The notes under the pieces were generated by a model that saw nothing but the letters and a program-made list of their open reading frames with translations, was not told where the DNA came from and made no database searches. A stretch of 64,000 nucleotides of DNA, taken from assembly GCA_030435675.1 (NCBI GenBank), contig CM059622.1, positions 1,240,001 to 1,304,000 of the forward strand. The letters are read 5' to 3'. Position numbers and translations under genes: made by a program. Positions 13,001-26,166 of this stretch are shown here, one piece after another; the first letter of the stretch is position 1, and each line of letters opens with the position of its first letter. The stretch comes from Steinernema hermaphroditum. Its lineage: Eukaryota > Nematoda > Chromadorea > Rhabditida > Steinernematidae.

Positions 13001-16000
13001 CTCTCATAATTAACGATCGCAACAGGTGCCCCTTGACGTCATCGTGACTGCAAAGCCAAACAAACAGACCCGAAACCACTTGGCCCATCTCTTGTGCCAA
13101 TTAACACCTCCTCTGCCCCCTTATGATTACAAACATCACACCGTCTACTGACCGAATCAATCATTCATGCCCAGTGGCTCTGTTTACGTCGAAATGAGAA
13201 ATGAAAAATAGGCTGTTTGCCCTCCTATCTTCTATTTATTTTGAAGTCTCTGGACATGAACGTCGTTCAGTTCCTCTTTCTTTTTGGCGTGATTCGGTCA
13301 ATAGATCCTGGATGCGATCCTAGTCAGAGATGAGTGAGAGGATGTCCATCTCTTATCGTAGTATTCGACCAGTTCAACTCTGAGGCGCTGTGTAAGTGAG
13401 TGCCCCTTTCATCCCCAGACTGTCTCTTCTCTGTCTGTCCTCTCAAGCTGTCTTGCATAGCATTTCATTCGCGTTGGGTCGAGATCGGTTGATTCTCCTC
13501 ATTTTCAGAGTGAGTTATCTGTTTGTTGATCGCGAATTGCATGCGAGATGCTCAAAAAATTGATTGCCAACCATCCGATACAACTGGTAATAAACAACCA
13601 GATCGAATCTCATGTCTAGTGTTTCGATCGATGTCGATCTAGCCCAATTTTGAGATGCCTATTGGACTCTGCCTTTCCATACCTTTCTTTGAAACCGCAC
13701 CACGATTTCAGCTGCGAGACTGCTGCTCACCTACGTCGATGGTGCCAGCTTATGCCACCAACGGTGACGTGCATCCAGTGGCACCTCATCAATCATCACT
13801 AATTTCTTCTTTTTGCGGGGAAATTGGCTCAAAAATAAATTAATTTGTGGGTTCATATTCGCCGAATCGTCCTCTTTTCGGGCTGGGATAGAGGTTTATC
13901 CTATAAGTATACAAGAGGCACTTAAAGCTATTCGGCCAGTGAAGGATAGGCACCCTTCCAAAGCCGTTTCCAAAATGGACCTGGGATAACTTGTTGAGGA
14001 TTTGACCATTTGTGTTAGGAACGCTCTGGCCGACGAGGTTAACGTCGTTAGGAGCGCATCTGGATATCTTGACTATCACTTATTGTCGGGTCATCTAGAA
14101 TCCCCCCCAGAAGCGCCTCCAAACCGTCTCCATTTCAGTCGGAAAAGCTGACGACTCCGTGGATCGAGCAGGTGTTCCAGAAGCGCGAGTGTATCAAGTT
14201 CGTGCCGGAAGAGAACACGGACCGCTGCGGCTGTGGCCGACCGAACGCGGCACATTCCCAGGCGGCGCTATCGCGCTTCACCACTTCGATGATCAAGACG
14301 GGCGCCGACGAGCACCGGTGGTCGATTCGGGAGCACACGCTGGCGTCGCGGACGGACGCCTTCGGAACCATCGAGTTCCAGGGCGGCACGCACGCCCACA
14401 AGGCGCAGTACGTGCGCCTCGGCTACGACTCCGCGCCCGAGGACATCATGTACCTCATGGAGAAGGTGTGGAATTTGGAGAGACCACGGCTCGTGATTAC
14501 GGTACATGGAGGAATGAACAATTTCGAGTGAGTGACTGCACCAGGAACAGATCCGAAAAGACGTTTTAGAGTTCAAGACCGGCTAGGTCGGTTATTCCGC
14601 GAGGGTCTCCTTAAAGCGGCTCAGACTACGGGCGCCTGGATCATCACCTCTGGCGTGGACTCGGGCGTCGTCAGGCACGTCGCCCAGGCTCTCGACGAGG
14701 CGGGCATCTCCGCCCGGATGAGGTCGAAGATCGTCACGATCGGCATCGCTCCGTGGGGACTGGTGAAGAGGAGGGAGAGGTGGGTGCATGCACAATCTTC
14801 TGATCTAGGGAATGTTCCTAACCTCCAAGCACTAAGGATTCACCAAATGTTTTTCGTACCGTTTTTTTTGGTTCAGGAGCACAGAACTTTACGAAAAGAA
14901 GGCGGGACTGACTCAGAAACGATTGTGAAAAGTAGAAAATAAAAAAAAAACAATCGACAGGGATCGAACCCCTGCCTTGTAGTCAGACAGCCTACCGACT
15001 GCGCCAACCGCACATAGGAGGATTGTCTGGTCGTTCTTGGTGATATACAAGTGTCCCTCAGGAATGGATTTAAAAAGGTTAATTTCCCGCATGGATACTT
15101 CCTGAATTTCCTTCATATTTTGGAGCTTTACCAATTACATTTAGGCCTACTAATAACCAAAATTTTGAGAAAATGAGCTCTACGTCTTCTCACCTAAAAT
15201 ATAGTCAATCACTGAGTTTGAGATTCATAGAGTTTTCCAGGTTCATCGGGAAGGACATAGTCGTCCCTTATGACCATCACTCGTTTTCGTCCCGAAATCG
15301 CTATGCGATCCTCAACGATCGCCACTCCTACTTCCTGCTGGTGGACAATGGAACTGTGGGCCGCTACGGCGCAGACATAATCCTGCGCAAGAGGTTCGAG
15401 GACTACATCGCCCAAAAGGAGAGTCTGAGCTGCTTGGCGCGGAGAGTTCCCATAGTATGTGCCGTACTGGAAGGAGGCACCTGCACGATCAAGGCGATTC
15501 TACAGTATCTGTCCAGGTAGGTCGATTTCTGGCAAAAGTGTCATCTAATTAACCCGAAAGAAGCGCTAATAGTCGTTTTTGATAGACAAAAAGGGGGAGA
15601 GGGCCATTTTTTGAAATCACAAGAAGGACTGAAGTGCTTGGTCAGGAGTGTCAAGTCGCTTACGGCTGGAAGCGATGCTTAAGATGGCGACCAAAGATGA
15701 AAGAAGCAAATTACATTTACCCTGCAAAACACCATTAAAATTAGTGCATTACCCTTCAACAACCACTGGGATCGAAGCTTATACAATGATGAATGGGTAT
15801 AATGTCATGCCTTCTTTTTATGTGCGCTTCTTTTCGTTATGGCTTCAGACTATTGCTTCGGAATCTATTTTTGAGCGCTTAACATCAAAAATCAGACATC
15901 AGAGATGATCGTAAAAAGTCATAAAAAGTTAGAATCCTCGATCAGTCAAGCTTCGGACTATCGCAGAGTTGAGAAAGAACGAAGAAGAACGACTAGCTTA

Positions 16001-19000
16001 ATCTCTCATTGGCGCCCAAAACATACTTCTGGACCAGAGAGAACTCTGGAAGTCTCCTAGGCAGAAGTCTAGTATGTCCTTTCCGACAGCATCCAAACGT
16101 GAGCTCTCACTATTTTCTTTTGATTCCTGAGTGGCTTTCTAGACATTTGTTACTCTACGGTCTAGAGTGTTCTTTTTGGGACACTCTGCAGAATGTATCT
16201 TCATATGTGTCTACTGAAGGATCAGGCTGGTCGTTTCCAGAAAAGTCGCCAAAAGTGACTACGTAAACAGTCTAAAAACTGCCCCTTTTTCAAATGGTAG
16301 ACCCATAGACGAATATTTAATTTGTGTCGATGGCGATCGGTCGCATCGGGTTGTTCGATCGATGAGTTCGTCGAATAAATTGAGTGAGCGGTCGGTCTTG
16401 GCCGTCGTTATTGGCGCAATGATCGCCCTGTTCCAATCCGTCGTGAAACGTAAGCCGTCGCAATTCTATGGCCGTCGATGGTTCCGGCTCCTAGAAGTGT
16501 AAACCTGTAGACAGTCATAATCCATTCCATCGCATCATGTTCCGCGTCCTCTCCACTTATCTTGCAAAGCACCACTTCTGCAGAAACGATTATCGTTGTT
16601 AACGCGGAAGAAAAAGCCGAGAACCTGTTTGCTACACTGCCGAAGAGGTAGAAGCACGTGAAGAATTTATGAACGAGAAAAAGAGATTACAAAGTGCACA
16701 AATTCTCCTCCCTTGTTTTGTTTCTCATAGGCGCGTATAAGAAAGTACAGTGGTTAAGGGTTGTTGACCTGTCGGAAATTTTGCTCCCACGGGGACTCGA
16801 ACCCTAGACGGACTGACTGATGATCCGGAAGCACTACCACTAAATCAGATAGGCAAACTAAAAGGCGCTGTTTACAAGCATATAACTAGACCTAAGAATT
16901 CACTCCCTGGCCCCCGCCACTGACAGAACGTTTCTCCTCCCCCAAGAAATGAGCATTTCTAAATTCTTGTTTTTTAACATTCTAGTGCATTCAGTTCAGC
17001 AAAGACACATCCAGAAGCGGCCAAAACACAACGTGACTCACGGCCTATTCGTCCAACTGAACCAAACACCACCAAATCGGCAAATTAGGGAAGCCAGTTA
17101 GGAATGTGTAACATGTGAAAGGAACTCTTTTTGGCGAAAGATCTTGGCGATTGCAAGTGGTTAATGTGTATGAGATCGAGAGGTCGGTTTGAATGACTAT
17201 GGGTGCCCAATTTTCAAGTGTTTCGTTCACTTCTTGTCACGGAACTGTTGATCTTTTTGAACGCCTACGTGATGCCTACGTGACTTTTGCGATGTGCATG
17301 TGCACAGCTGATAAGTGCAATTTTTGATCTTTGATGTTGTTCAGCTGTTCAATGAATGTTCTTTCCTCGACTTCTTTATGTCCCAGTGTTGTTACATTGG
17401 CAGATCTGCAAGCTGCACCCCCTATCTTCTAGTCTAGTTGAGGGCGAATTCTATACCGCTCTGAGATGAGTGTTGCAGTCTAATGACCATTCAGAATGCA
17501 CTTGGATTTAAGCACTGTCCTTAGCTAACGAGGATTCACTCTAATGTTTCTTTACCTGGCAGACCTGCAGAAGGGCTCCTGGACAATAGGGGTGCACTGC
17601 CACACGACAACATGCACGCGCATTCGATCCAGCCTCCGACGTGGCCCTGAAAGCGGCTATCAGCTGCCGGAAGGGCTTAGCTCACTTCCAGGGTGTGCAG
17701 GCCTTGGAGGGACGTCCAGGCCTGCTGCACGACTTCGACTGGAACCTTTACGTCAGACAGAGGCCTACGAAGTCGTCCAAAGGTGTCGAGAGCTTACATA
17801 AAGTGGGCTCAGTCGTTCCTCTATTTTATATGCGACCCCTCCTACGTTTTCGAGTGTCTCCTTTAGGTTCTGTGACCCCGAAATCCTGAACCTCTGCTCT
17901 AAGACCAAGATTTATCCAACAGTCCAAAACTGAACTAGGACGCTTGAACACATATCGTCTTCCCAGTTGTCTTTATCGCCTATCCAAATATCGTGATTCA
18001 TTTGAATGTTTTATCCATTAGGCCAAAGACGAAAGGAGCTTAAAAAAGGTACCGTACCTTTATAGCCATTGTACAAAATCGCATAGAAAGAGTCGGCTAA
18101 TTTCAGCGTTATGTATGAACTGCATTTTTTGAGAAGAAAGCAGTCTTAATCAAAAGATAAACTCTATTTTTCCCAAAGCGTTCCGCCTGGATCTCCATTT
18201 CACACCAAGCGGCGTGTGGTCGACAGCGTACGTGACGTTTGGCCACTTTTTGATGCATTCTACTTTTATAAAATCTGGTCTTTTATCGGGAAATGGTGAC
18301 CATGTGATCTACGCGTCACAAAATCTCAAAAGTTGCAACTTTTGGCAAATATAGAGTCGGTATATAATCCATCCTGAACCACCCTCTAGGCCAGTACAGT
18401 AACCCGCACTGTTTCAGCGACCCTCCCGTTCCGGTGATCGTGTGCGACGGCAGCGGACGCGCCTCCGATCTGCTTTCGTTCGCCGATAAGTGCGTCCGGA
18501 CGCACGGGTAGGTAGCGCCCGCGGCGCTCCCCTAATCAGGGCGCTGTTTACTCTTCTTCAGCTCGCTGACAGACGAGGTGCGCGCCGAACTGCTCTCCCT
18601 GATCGGAAACCTCTTCCGCTACAGCGTCGAGCCCGCCGAGCAGATCCTCGACGATATCCTCAAGTGCATCGAGTTCAAAGACCTGGTGAGTGACGGCGGG
18701 GAACGGGTTCTGTCCGACGGGGTGGGCTTTGTGGCGGCGATTAGAGGTGATTAATGTGTGTGGTAACGATGTAGAGTAATGTTTCAGCTGTGTTATGGAC
18801 ATTGAACATGTAAGTTATGCGGATCTAGATTGAAGAGACTAATAAGGATACCCTCCGGAGGGGCCTATGTAACTTTCTTGATAGTACCGTATTATAGTTG
18901 CAATCTCTTATCCGAAAACAAGGCCTAAAGTTGAACCTGTTATGTTAAGTTATGTATTTGTCAGCAAGATATGATGGAATGGATCTCTTTTTGGATTCGG

Positions 19001-22000
19001 GTTGCATCTTCATCTTAGCTTGCACATTTTTAACACCATGGCGATCTTGATTTTCATCTCTACCTGAGCAAATCCATGTTTTTTCTTGGTCCGTCCAAAC
19101 CACTGCGGCCAGCCTTCTCGCGGCTATTCTAGGATACCTGGCCGCTCCTTCCCCCCTGGCAGGTCTTGAGGGGCCAAAGAAGGGCTCCCGACAGCTGATT
19201 GCCGCCCCATTCTTCCATTTCCCTTTTTTCCCTTTCCCTTCAGTCCAGGACACCTACCAACTTTTCATTTTTCACATCCCACTTCCCCTTGACCTCAGGT
19301 TCATGATATGCCCGCTCCATCCCTTACCCCATCATACGCCATCCTTTCCCTGATCCACAGCTTATCTCATCTGCGATCCACGATCCATTCTACACCTCAT
19401 CTCTTATCTGGTTCGTACCTCATCCTATGGTCCATGTCTTCTCGATGAAATAGTCTCCTTCGTATTGTGCCACATCCTAGGTTCTGGGTACCTAGAAAAT
19501 GGTCAGTTTCCAAGCTTGGTCTAGCTATGTGCGCCCTCAAACTTCCGGAGATCATCAGATCGGGACACATCCGAGACGCCAGAGCCTGCTCTTATAGCTT
19601 CCTTTCTGGCCTTCTTGACACGCTTCCAGCCAGTCAGTCAGGCCCGATCTAAAACGAAATTTCTAGAACTGTTTCTCCTTAGTCCATCGTATTCGAAATT
19701 GACCTTCAAATGAATATAGTCGACTTTGCCTACATCGCTGAACTGTCTATGTGGGACGGGATGCCCGGGATGCCTGTTGCCTTCCGGGTTAGACTCCCTT
19801 CCCAACCACTCCTTTTTTACTTTTCTCCGTTTCGACATAAAAGGACATATCCACCTAGTTTATCGTGTACTTGGCATTTTTGATCTAGATAAGTACCTAC
19901 GTAAGTCTATCATTCGCCTGGAAGCAGCTCTAACACGACAGGTTTTAGTGGACGTAGATTGGTCCGCAATGTAGTGGAAATGATAGCTGAGATGGTAATC
20001 GACCTTTTGTAGCTGTGTTATCAAATTGTAGCAATGTTAGCAAATTAGGCGCCTGAATCCAAGCTGTATGGACAGCTATAGTGGATGAATCATGTTGTAT
20101 GTCTGTCCATAACTGTTCACACCAAAATTGCAAAAAAAAAAATCCGAACAGTTCTTCACTCCGGACACATGGTAACGGCTTCTCTTTCAGCTGACAGTCT
20201 ACCGTCTGGGCGAAGAGAAAGACAAAGATGTGGACCACGCGATCCTGTCGGCCCTGCTGCGTGGACAGAACCTAACGCCGATCGATCAGGTACGTGTTTA
20301 CACCTTCGACGACGATTATTATTACATCGTCGCTAAAAATGATGACGCCGAACTCCGCCTCCGTCTCTCTAAATGTCCTTGTTTTTGTGCACAGTCATCA
20401 ATAACGGCGGCGACCTTTTATTTTCGTGACGTTTTGTTGCTACTTAGGATTTTCGGATGATTTTATGATTGTGGGTGGGAGAGCGATCTACACATGTTTC
20501 CCTAGATAGTGAATGCTTGGAACCGTCTGCTCATCAGACACTTTCTAAGATTAGACATCGATATTTCAGTCTAGACAGTTGGTGGGCGATTGCTCTGGAA
20601 GACATAGTGGGAGTGAACCGAACCATAGGAACTGTCTGTGTGGCTCATTGCGAACGTGTCTGATTAGCCGGTCGGTCTCGGGTTCGATGCCGGCCTCAGT
20701 CCCCATTTTGTCAGAAACCAATCTCTTTTTCAAAAGAAACCAGAAATTCAATCTTTTCGTGAGTGCCGGTCCCGACACGATCGGCTTGAAGAATCATGAC
20801 TGGCATGTCGGCTTTCGTTGTACGAGGATCTGAAAGCCCACATGAAGTCAAGCGGCTGATTTTCTGTAGACTGACCTTGAGAGCCTAAAATGTGACTTGT
20901 TTCTGATGCTACTAGACACAAATATCTCCCAGTTGCGAAAGCGTATAATCAAGCCCATGATTTTTAAATAAATCAGGAATTCTTTCCTCTAAAACTAGAC
21001 GAGGCAAATGTACACATTTAAGCTCTCCCTCACGCTGGCTTGGAACCGCGTGGACATCGCGCGCTCCGACATCTTCGGCGCGGCGCACAGCGTGCACGAC
21101 TGGCCGCCGCACTCCCTGCACAACGCCATGATGGACGCGCTGCTGCTGGACCGCGTCGACTTCGTGCAGCTTCTCCTGGAGAACGGCGTCTCTCTGCGCA
21201 AGTTCCTCACCATCGAGCGCCTCGAACAGCTCTACAACTCGAGCTACGGCACGTTGAGCACGCTGCACCACATGCTCGGAGACCAGATCAACAAGAACGC
21301 CCGCTCCATCACGCTGCCCGAGATCGGCGCCGTCGTGGAGAAGCTGATGGGGAATGCCTATAGATGCGCCTACACGTCTAGGTCGTTCAAGAGCCGCTAC
21401 GAGAAGATTAGGGGCAAGTCGCAGCTGAGGAAGATAGGCAGTTTCCACAAGAGACTGACCTCGAACAAGATCGGGGGCGACAAGCTATGTGTAAGTTGAT
21501 AGGACCTCAGTTAAGCCTCTTCTATGACCTAGATGGAACCTTATATTCTACTACCCTGACAGTTTAAGATCAAACCACTTTAGAGTAAGCGCAAAGTTGA
21601 TGAGACTGGACACCTTAAGCTTCTTCCATGGGCTTAGATAGAACCTTCCCTTCCAATTTAGAGCAAGCGCAAATACGGTCTCCGCCGACCCAAAGACCTC
21701 TCCGAATCGGAGTCGGACTTCAAGTACCCCTTCAACGACCTTATGCTGTGGGCGGTTCTGACACGGAGACATCAAATGGCCAAGTGCTTCTGGCAGCACG
21801 GCGAGGAGGCGACGGCCAAGGCCCTCGTGGCCATCCGGCTCTACAAGTGCATGAGCCAGCAGGCGGCAAACGACTATCTCGAGATGGAGGTCTCCAACGA
21901 GCTGAGACAATACGCCGAGTGAGACTACCTTTACAGGGGCCGGGGCCACTCTGAACATTCCAGAGAATTCCGGTGTCTCAGCCTGGAACTGCTGGATAAC

Positions 22001-25000
22001 TGCTATCAGCAGGACGACGGCTCCACCATGAGGCTGCTCACGGCGGAGCTACCCAACTGGGGTCACCACACGTGTCTCTCGCTGGCTGTTATCGGAAACC
22101 ACAAGCAGTTCCTGGCCCACCCGTGCTGTCAGATCCTGCTTGCGGAACTGTGGCACGGAGGCCTCAGGATAAGGAGGTAAATTCACGCAGACACCCTTTG
22201 TCTATGTCTACGCCTAAAGATCTCAGGTCTAGCCTTTAGTAAATAATCAAATTTAGCCAATCAAACCTAAAAGTCATCGTGGCCATCCTATTCCCGCCGA
22301 GCATTCTCCTTCTCAACTTCAAGACCCCGACCCTGACCGAAGGCAGAGAGCTAAAAGAGCGCGAAGAAGGCAGCGACTCCGAGGTAAGCTACCGTAACCC
22401 GTCGCCGTACCTCTAACGTCGTAGCGTTGAGGATTCTGAGCTGAGCTACGAGGAGAAGGAGCACCCCGACCACCACACCCTGATGGTGGCCAAGCAGATC
22501 AACTCAGTAGGACCTAGCATTAAGGCGTTGGATTACGGTACTTTTCAGCTCCTAAAATCGCGTAGGGCCATCGCCAATAAGCTACGGTCGTCTTCTAAGC
22601 ACAATGGGGAGTGTGCCGATCTGATGAACGACGTCGAGGCACAGAAGAAGAGCTCGTTTCCCAGTGAGCCGAGGTCGAGGGTGTCGAGTCATCATAGTAG
22701 ACATCACTCTGTAAGTTCTAAGGAAAAGGGAGATCTGGGGTACGGTGGGATATGATGGATATGATCCGAACTGAAAATAAGGGTAATTGTTTATGTTACA
22801 TCTGAACAATCAACTGTTCAATACCCTTTTAAACTGAAAAAAAAACAAACAGAAGACAAAAAAATAAACAGAAATAAATACTGGCAGCGGGGGGAGTCGA
22901 ACCCCGGTCAACAATCTGGTAGGCAAGAAACTTACCAGGTCAACCACATAGTCAGAAGTATTGGTTCGAAAATCATGCATATACCCTTGTCGGGGCGGGG
23001 AATTTGGAGAATCAAAAAATCACATCTCTCTAAAAAATCACAATCACAAAACACAGTAAAATCACATCTCTCATTGCACCACGACACCCTCATGCTCACG
23101 CAACTAATGATGGATATTTACATGGTCAGGTGTGTGTATAGGCCGACGCCCTTTTGGGGTTAACATTTACTAATAAAGGTCTTGCTGTGTGTGGATCTTC
23201 AGTTCGATCTAAGTCACTTAGGAAAGTTTTCTTGTGAGGCTGAACTGTGACACGTTCCAAAACTTAATAGTCTAAAGATATCTGCCAGAAATCAAATGAA
23301 TAAGCCACAATTTGAACTTTAAACCCACATCCATAGGCAGTGCAATACAATTTCTATCAACCATATTTGTATATGATATATCAAAGCCAGATGCGAGAAG
23401 ATAGTCGCACTTTACCTCCCTCTCATGATCGCCCTCACCCCAAATATCGAAAGATCCCTCTTGCTCAAATTGGCAATACCCCTTCCCAAGCCTAGTAGCC
23501 CCTCTTAAATAACACAATATGCAGCTTATGCCCCTCATTGGCCGCCCTATTCCATAAACACTTCCCACGATGGCACCATCCACGTGACCGCCACGCTCCC
23601 CTCCCTATTTGTCTCCAATTGCAGCATCTCCCACGGCGCTGCAACGCCCTCCCACCGCGGCGCATTCCATTAGGCAATTGCGTCGCCGAATAATTGCGTT
23701 TCATTAGCGGTTGCCATGGAAGAAAGAACACATTTCCGATAGAGTCCAAATTGGAGACTACACTACTAAATAACGAGACAGACGCTGCAGGAAATGAGAC
23801 TAGAGACATGTCCGAGACGCCCCTCATTTCAGCGCACCTATCAGTCGATGTGCTCGGCGTGGAACAAACTGTACATCTTCTACAAGGCGCCCATCACCTC
23901 CTTCTGGGTGTGGAGCCTCAGTTTCGCCGTCTTCCTCTTCTCCTTCATCTACGTCGTCCTCATCGAGTCGCCCGAGCAGCCCTCCAACATCGAGTGGTTC
24001 CTGTGCGCCTACGTCACCTGCATAGGGCTCGAGCACTTCCGCAAGGTACATCACCTCCTCCTCTTGCCGAAAATCCACTGAAAACTGCGAATTTCCCTTT
24101 GGTTAGTATATTAGCGCCTATGGCAACACTAGACCATTGGCCGAGTGGTCTAGTGGTACGATGCCTGCTTCGGGTGCAGGAGGTCCCGGGTTCAAACCCC
24201 GGCTCGGCCCTCAGTTTTTTTAACTTTTTCCCTTTCAGCTTATCACTCTCGAATCGTCGTCTTTTCTCGAGAAAGTGCGCGTTTTCTTCAATCGCTATTG
24301 GAACATCTTGACAGCCGTGGCCGTGTTGACCTTCTTCATCGGCTTCGCGTTCCGCTGTCAACTCTCTACGCGCCACACCTACGGAAGAGTCACTCTGGCC
24401 TGCAACTCGGTCCTCTGGCACATGAAGTTGCTCGACTTCCTCAGTGTACATCCGAAAATAGGTCCCTATATCACCATGGCAGCCAAGATGGTCCTCAACA
24501 TGTCCTACATTATCGTCATTCTCCTCGTCACCCTTATGGCCTTCGGTGTGGCCAAGCAGTCCATCACCTATCCCCACGAGAAATGGAGCTGGCTCCTGGT
24601 GCGGAACATCTTCTACAAGCCCTACTTCATGCTCTACGGGGAGGTCTACGCCGGCGAGATAGACACCTGTGGCGATGAGGGAGTGAACTGCGTGCCCGGG
24701 GGCTGGATTCCACCCATACTGATGACTATCTTCCTTCTTGTCGCCAATATCCTCCTTATCAATATGCTAATCGCCATTTTCAAGTCAGTTTCAAGGTCCT
24801 TAGACACTGGTTATAAGTTATTCGGTGGTTTAGTCACATCTTCAACGAGACAAATGCGATGTCGCAGCAGGTTTGGCTGTTCCAGCGGTACCAACAGGTC
24901 ATGGAATACGAGAACACGCCTGTCGTGCCGCCGCCATTCATTATACTGATCCATATGTACATGTTGGGACAGTTCTTGACTACGGTAGGTGCGGGAAAAA

Positions 25001-26166
25001 AAGATTTTTCAGTAATGAATTGAGTTAAAAAGTTCTGACCCCGATGTGATTTGAACACGACACTTTCTCATCTGCAGTCCGGCGCGTTACCGCTGCGCCA
25101 CCGAGATATTTCCTATCGATGTTTGCGAAGTCTGTAACTATCATTTCAGTGCGCTCAAAGACGGAAATATTCAATTCATCGCAAGAAAAACTGCAAAAGT
25201 GTTCTTGACTTCGCCATAAGTAAGTGTTCCCCGTGATGTCTCAGGCAAAGGCGGCCCTTAAGAGGTGCACCTCGACGAAGACGAACTAAGACAACTGCAC
25301 GACTTCGAGGAGGACTGCATGGACGACCTTTCGAGAAAGAAGCAGCACATCCGGACGATAGACACGGAGCAGAGGATCCACAGGACGGCAGAGAGGTAGA
25401 TGATCATGGCTGAGATGAGGAGAAATTGGGCGTTGGACTGTTCAGCACGGAGACGATAGCAATGAAGATGTCGGACGTAGTGAACGAGAACTGCATTATG
25501 AAGACACAAATGTGCGATCTGGAGACGCGCCTCGACTCGATCGAAAGGAGCCAGCAGCGCATCCTGGACATGTTGACGGCTTTGGTCGGGAAAGGTTTCA
25601 ATCAATCAATACCGTATTCAACTCCTTGACCTCTTTCAGAACCGGTCGACACTCGCAAACCGAGCGTCCCCAGCACTCACCCGGAGAAGGTCGATCGGCC
25701 CCGAATCGTCGTCGAGCCCTTGAGAGAGCCTCGTCACGACGCGCCGCCACACTCCCCAGACGCTACCGTACGCCTCAGCCGCGTCGACTCCTTCCCGAGT
25801 GCGTCCAGCTCGGCCTGCCGAAGCCGGAAGGCCAGCTATACGTCCATCACGGACCACATTCTCCTCCGCAACCTCAGTGCCATGCGGAACCTCTCGCCGT
25901 CGCCCTCAGCCAAGTCGAGCATCGTCGCGTTCGGGCTGCCGCCGGCGGTTGACAGCGTCGGCACCGACGACGACGACGGCGACGAGCACCTCGACTTCGC
26001 CTGCTCGCAGCGTAGTCGCCAGGCGTCGATGACCATCTCCGCCGACCTCAACCAGATGCGCAGCGACTTCGACCTCTCGGCGCACGAGCGCTTCGTCGCG
26101 CCCTCCGAACAGGGCTCGTTGCAGAGCAGCGAGGAGGACGACTCTACGGAACGCGAAAACGTGTAG
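10017..26166 (+). CDS. TRPM-family cation channel (gon-2/gtl-like)
   Basis: Nineteen exons join in frame to 1439 aa: 10017-10271, 14139-14527, 14570-14779, 15241-15516, 18418-18507, 18562-18685, 20191-20289, 21023-21490, 21662-21918, 21964-22176, 22257-22383, 22432-22710, 23833-24045, 24239-24783, 24834-24984, 25150-25219, 25263-25395, 25446-25594, 25640-26166. The N-terminal melastatin homology region begins near residue 86 (WIEQVF, then [22 protein letters not shown]). The channel part has TM helices from about residue 865, a pore segment near residue 1043 ([15 protein letters not shown]) and S6 [12 protein letters not shown] followed by NHIFNETN. Near residues 1205-1265 is a charged, probably coiled-coil stretch; the end is Ser-rich. 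TRPM channels pass Ca2+/Mg2+. No kinase domain is present. A tRNA-Pro lies in the intron after 24045. The exon at 22432 uses a weak acceptor. The first exon is the least certain. Confidence 0.88.
10940..11040 (+). repeat. tRNA-derived SINE-like element, partial copy
   Basis: It shares GGCTCATTGCAAA and the B-box-like GGTTCGATGCCGGCC with copies at 11456 and 20584. The 5' half is poorly matched. Confidence 0.5.
11456..11575 (+). repeat. tRNA-derived SINE-like element
   Basis: An A-box-like TGGTATAGTGGCAGTG is followed about 80 nt later by a B-box-like GGGTTCGACACC, wider than in a tRNA. The internal GTGGCTCATTGCAAA segment is shared with the copies at 10940 and 20584. Confidence 0.6.
14951..15012 (-). 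pseudogene. truncated tRNA-like sequence
   Basis: On the minus strand it has GGCGCAGTCGGTAGGC as a D-arm and GGGGTTCGATCCCT as a T-arm. The whole is only about 62 nt, and the anticodon loop GACTACA lacks U33. It sits in a TRPM intron, antisense. Confidence 0.45.
15517..18417. other. 2.9-kb TRPM intron with repeats
   Basis: It contains a dispersed repeat at about 16325-16450, related to those at 51480 and 58570 (GAGTGAGCGGTCG, GCGCAATGATCGCCC), and a tRNA-like relic at 16782. The open frame at 17544-17890 has no recognisable family. Nothing else is supported. Confidence 0.5.
16782..16855 (-). pseudogene. tRNA-like relic
   Basis: On the minus strand TTTAGTGGTAGTGC resembles a D-arm and GGGTTCGAGTCCC a T-arm, but the acceptor and anticodon stems pair badly. 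It lies antisense in a TRPM intron. Confidence 0.45.
20580..20705 (+). repeat. tRNA-derived SINE-like element
   Basis: GACATAGTGGGAGTGA, then GTGGCTCATTGCGAACG, then GGGTTCGATGCCGGCC and CAGTCCCC follow the same order as the copy at 11456. It lies in a TRPM intron. Confidence 0.55.
22711..23832. other. 1.1-kb TRPM intron
   Basis: Bounded by GTAAGT and TTTCAG. It holds a tRNA-Gly-like relic on the minus strand at 22883-22953 (anticodon-like GCC, unpaired acceptor). No exon or further element was recognised. Confidence 0.5.
22883..22953 (-). pseudogene. tRNA-like relic, GCC anticodon-like loop
   Basis: On the minus strand the T-arm GGGGTTCGACTCCCC is intact and the loop TTGCCTA would give anticodon GCC, but the acceptor strands do not pair. 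Confidence 0.4.
24139..24210 (+). tRNA. tRNA-Pro (anticodon CGG)
   Basis: Full cloverleaf, same class as 1728, including acceptor GGCCGAG/CTCGGCC and loop TTCGGGT. It lies in the sense orientation inside the TRPM intron 24046-24238. Confidence 0.93.
25036..25107 (-). pseudogene. tRNA-Trp-derived relic, GCA anticodon-like loop
   Basis: The minus strand resembles the tRNA-Trp at 5985 (GGCGCAGCGGTAACGCG, then TTCAAATCACATCGGGGTC), but the anticodon loop reads CTGCAGA and both the anticodon and acceptor stems contain mismatches. It lies in a TRPM intron. Confidence 0.55.

Larger units (their letters stand above)
10272..14138. other. 3.9-kb first intron of the TRPM gene
   Basis: Bounded by GTGAGT and TTTCAG. 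It holds two SINE-like copies (about 10940-11040 and 11456-11575) and otherwise no supported exon. An alternative promoter or first exon is possible but not visible. Confidence 0.55.

Noticed and set aside
17544..17889. Two overlapping frames in a TRPM intron
   Set aside because: Looks like a repeat fragment; no protein family or splice support.
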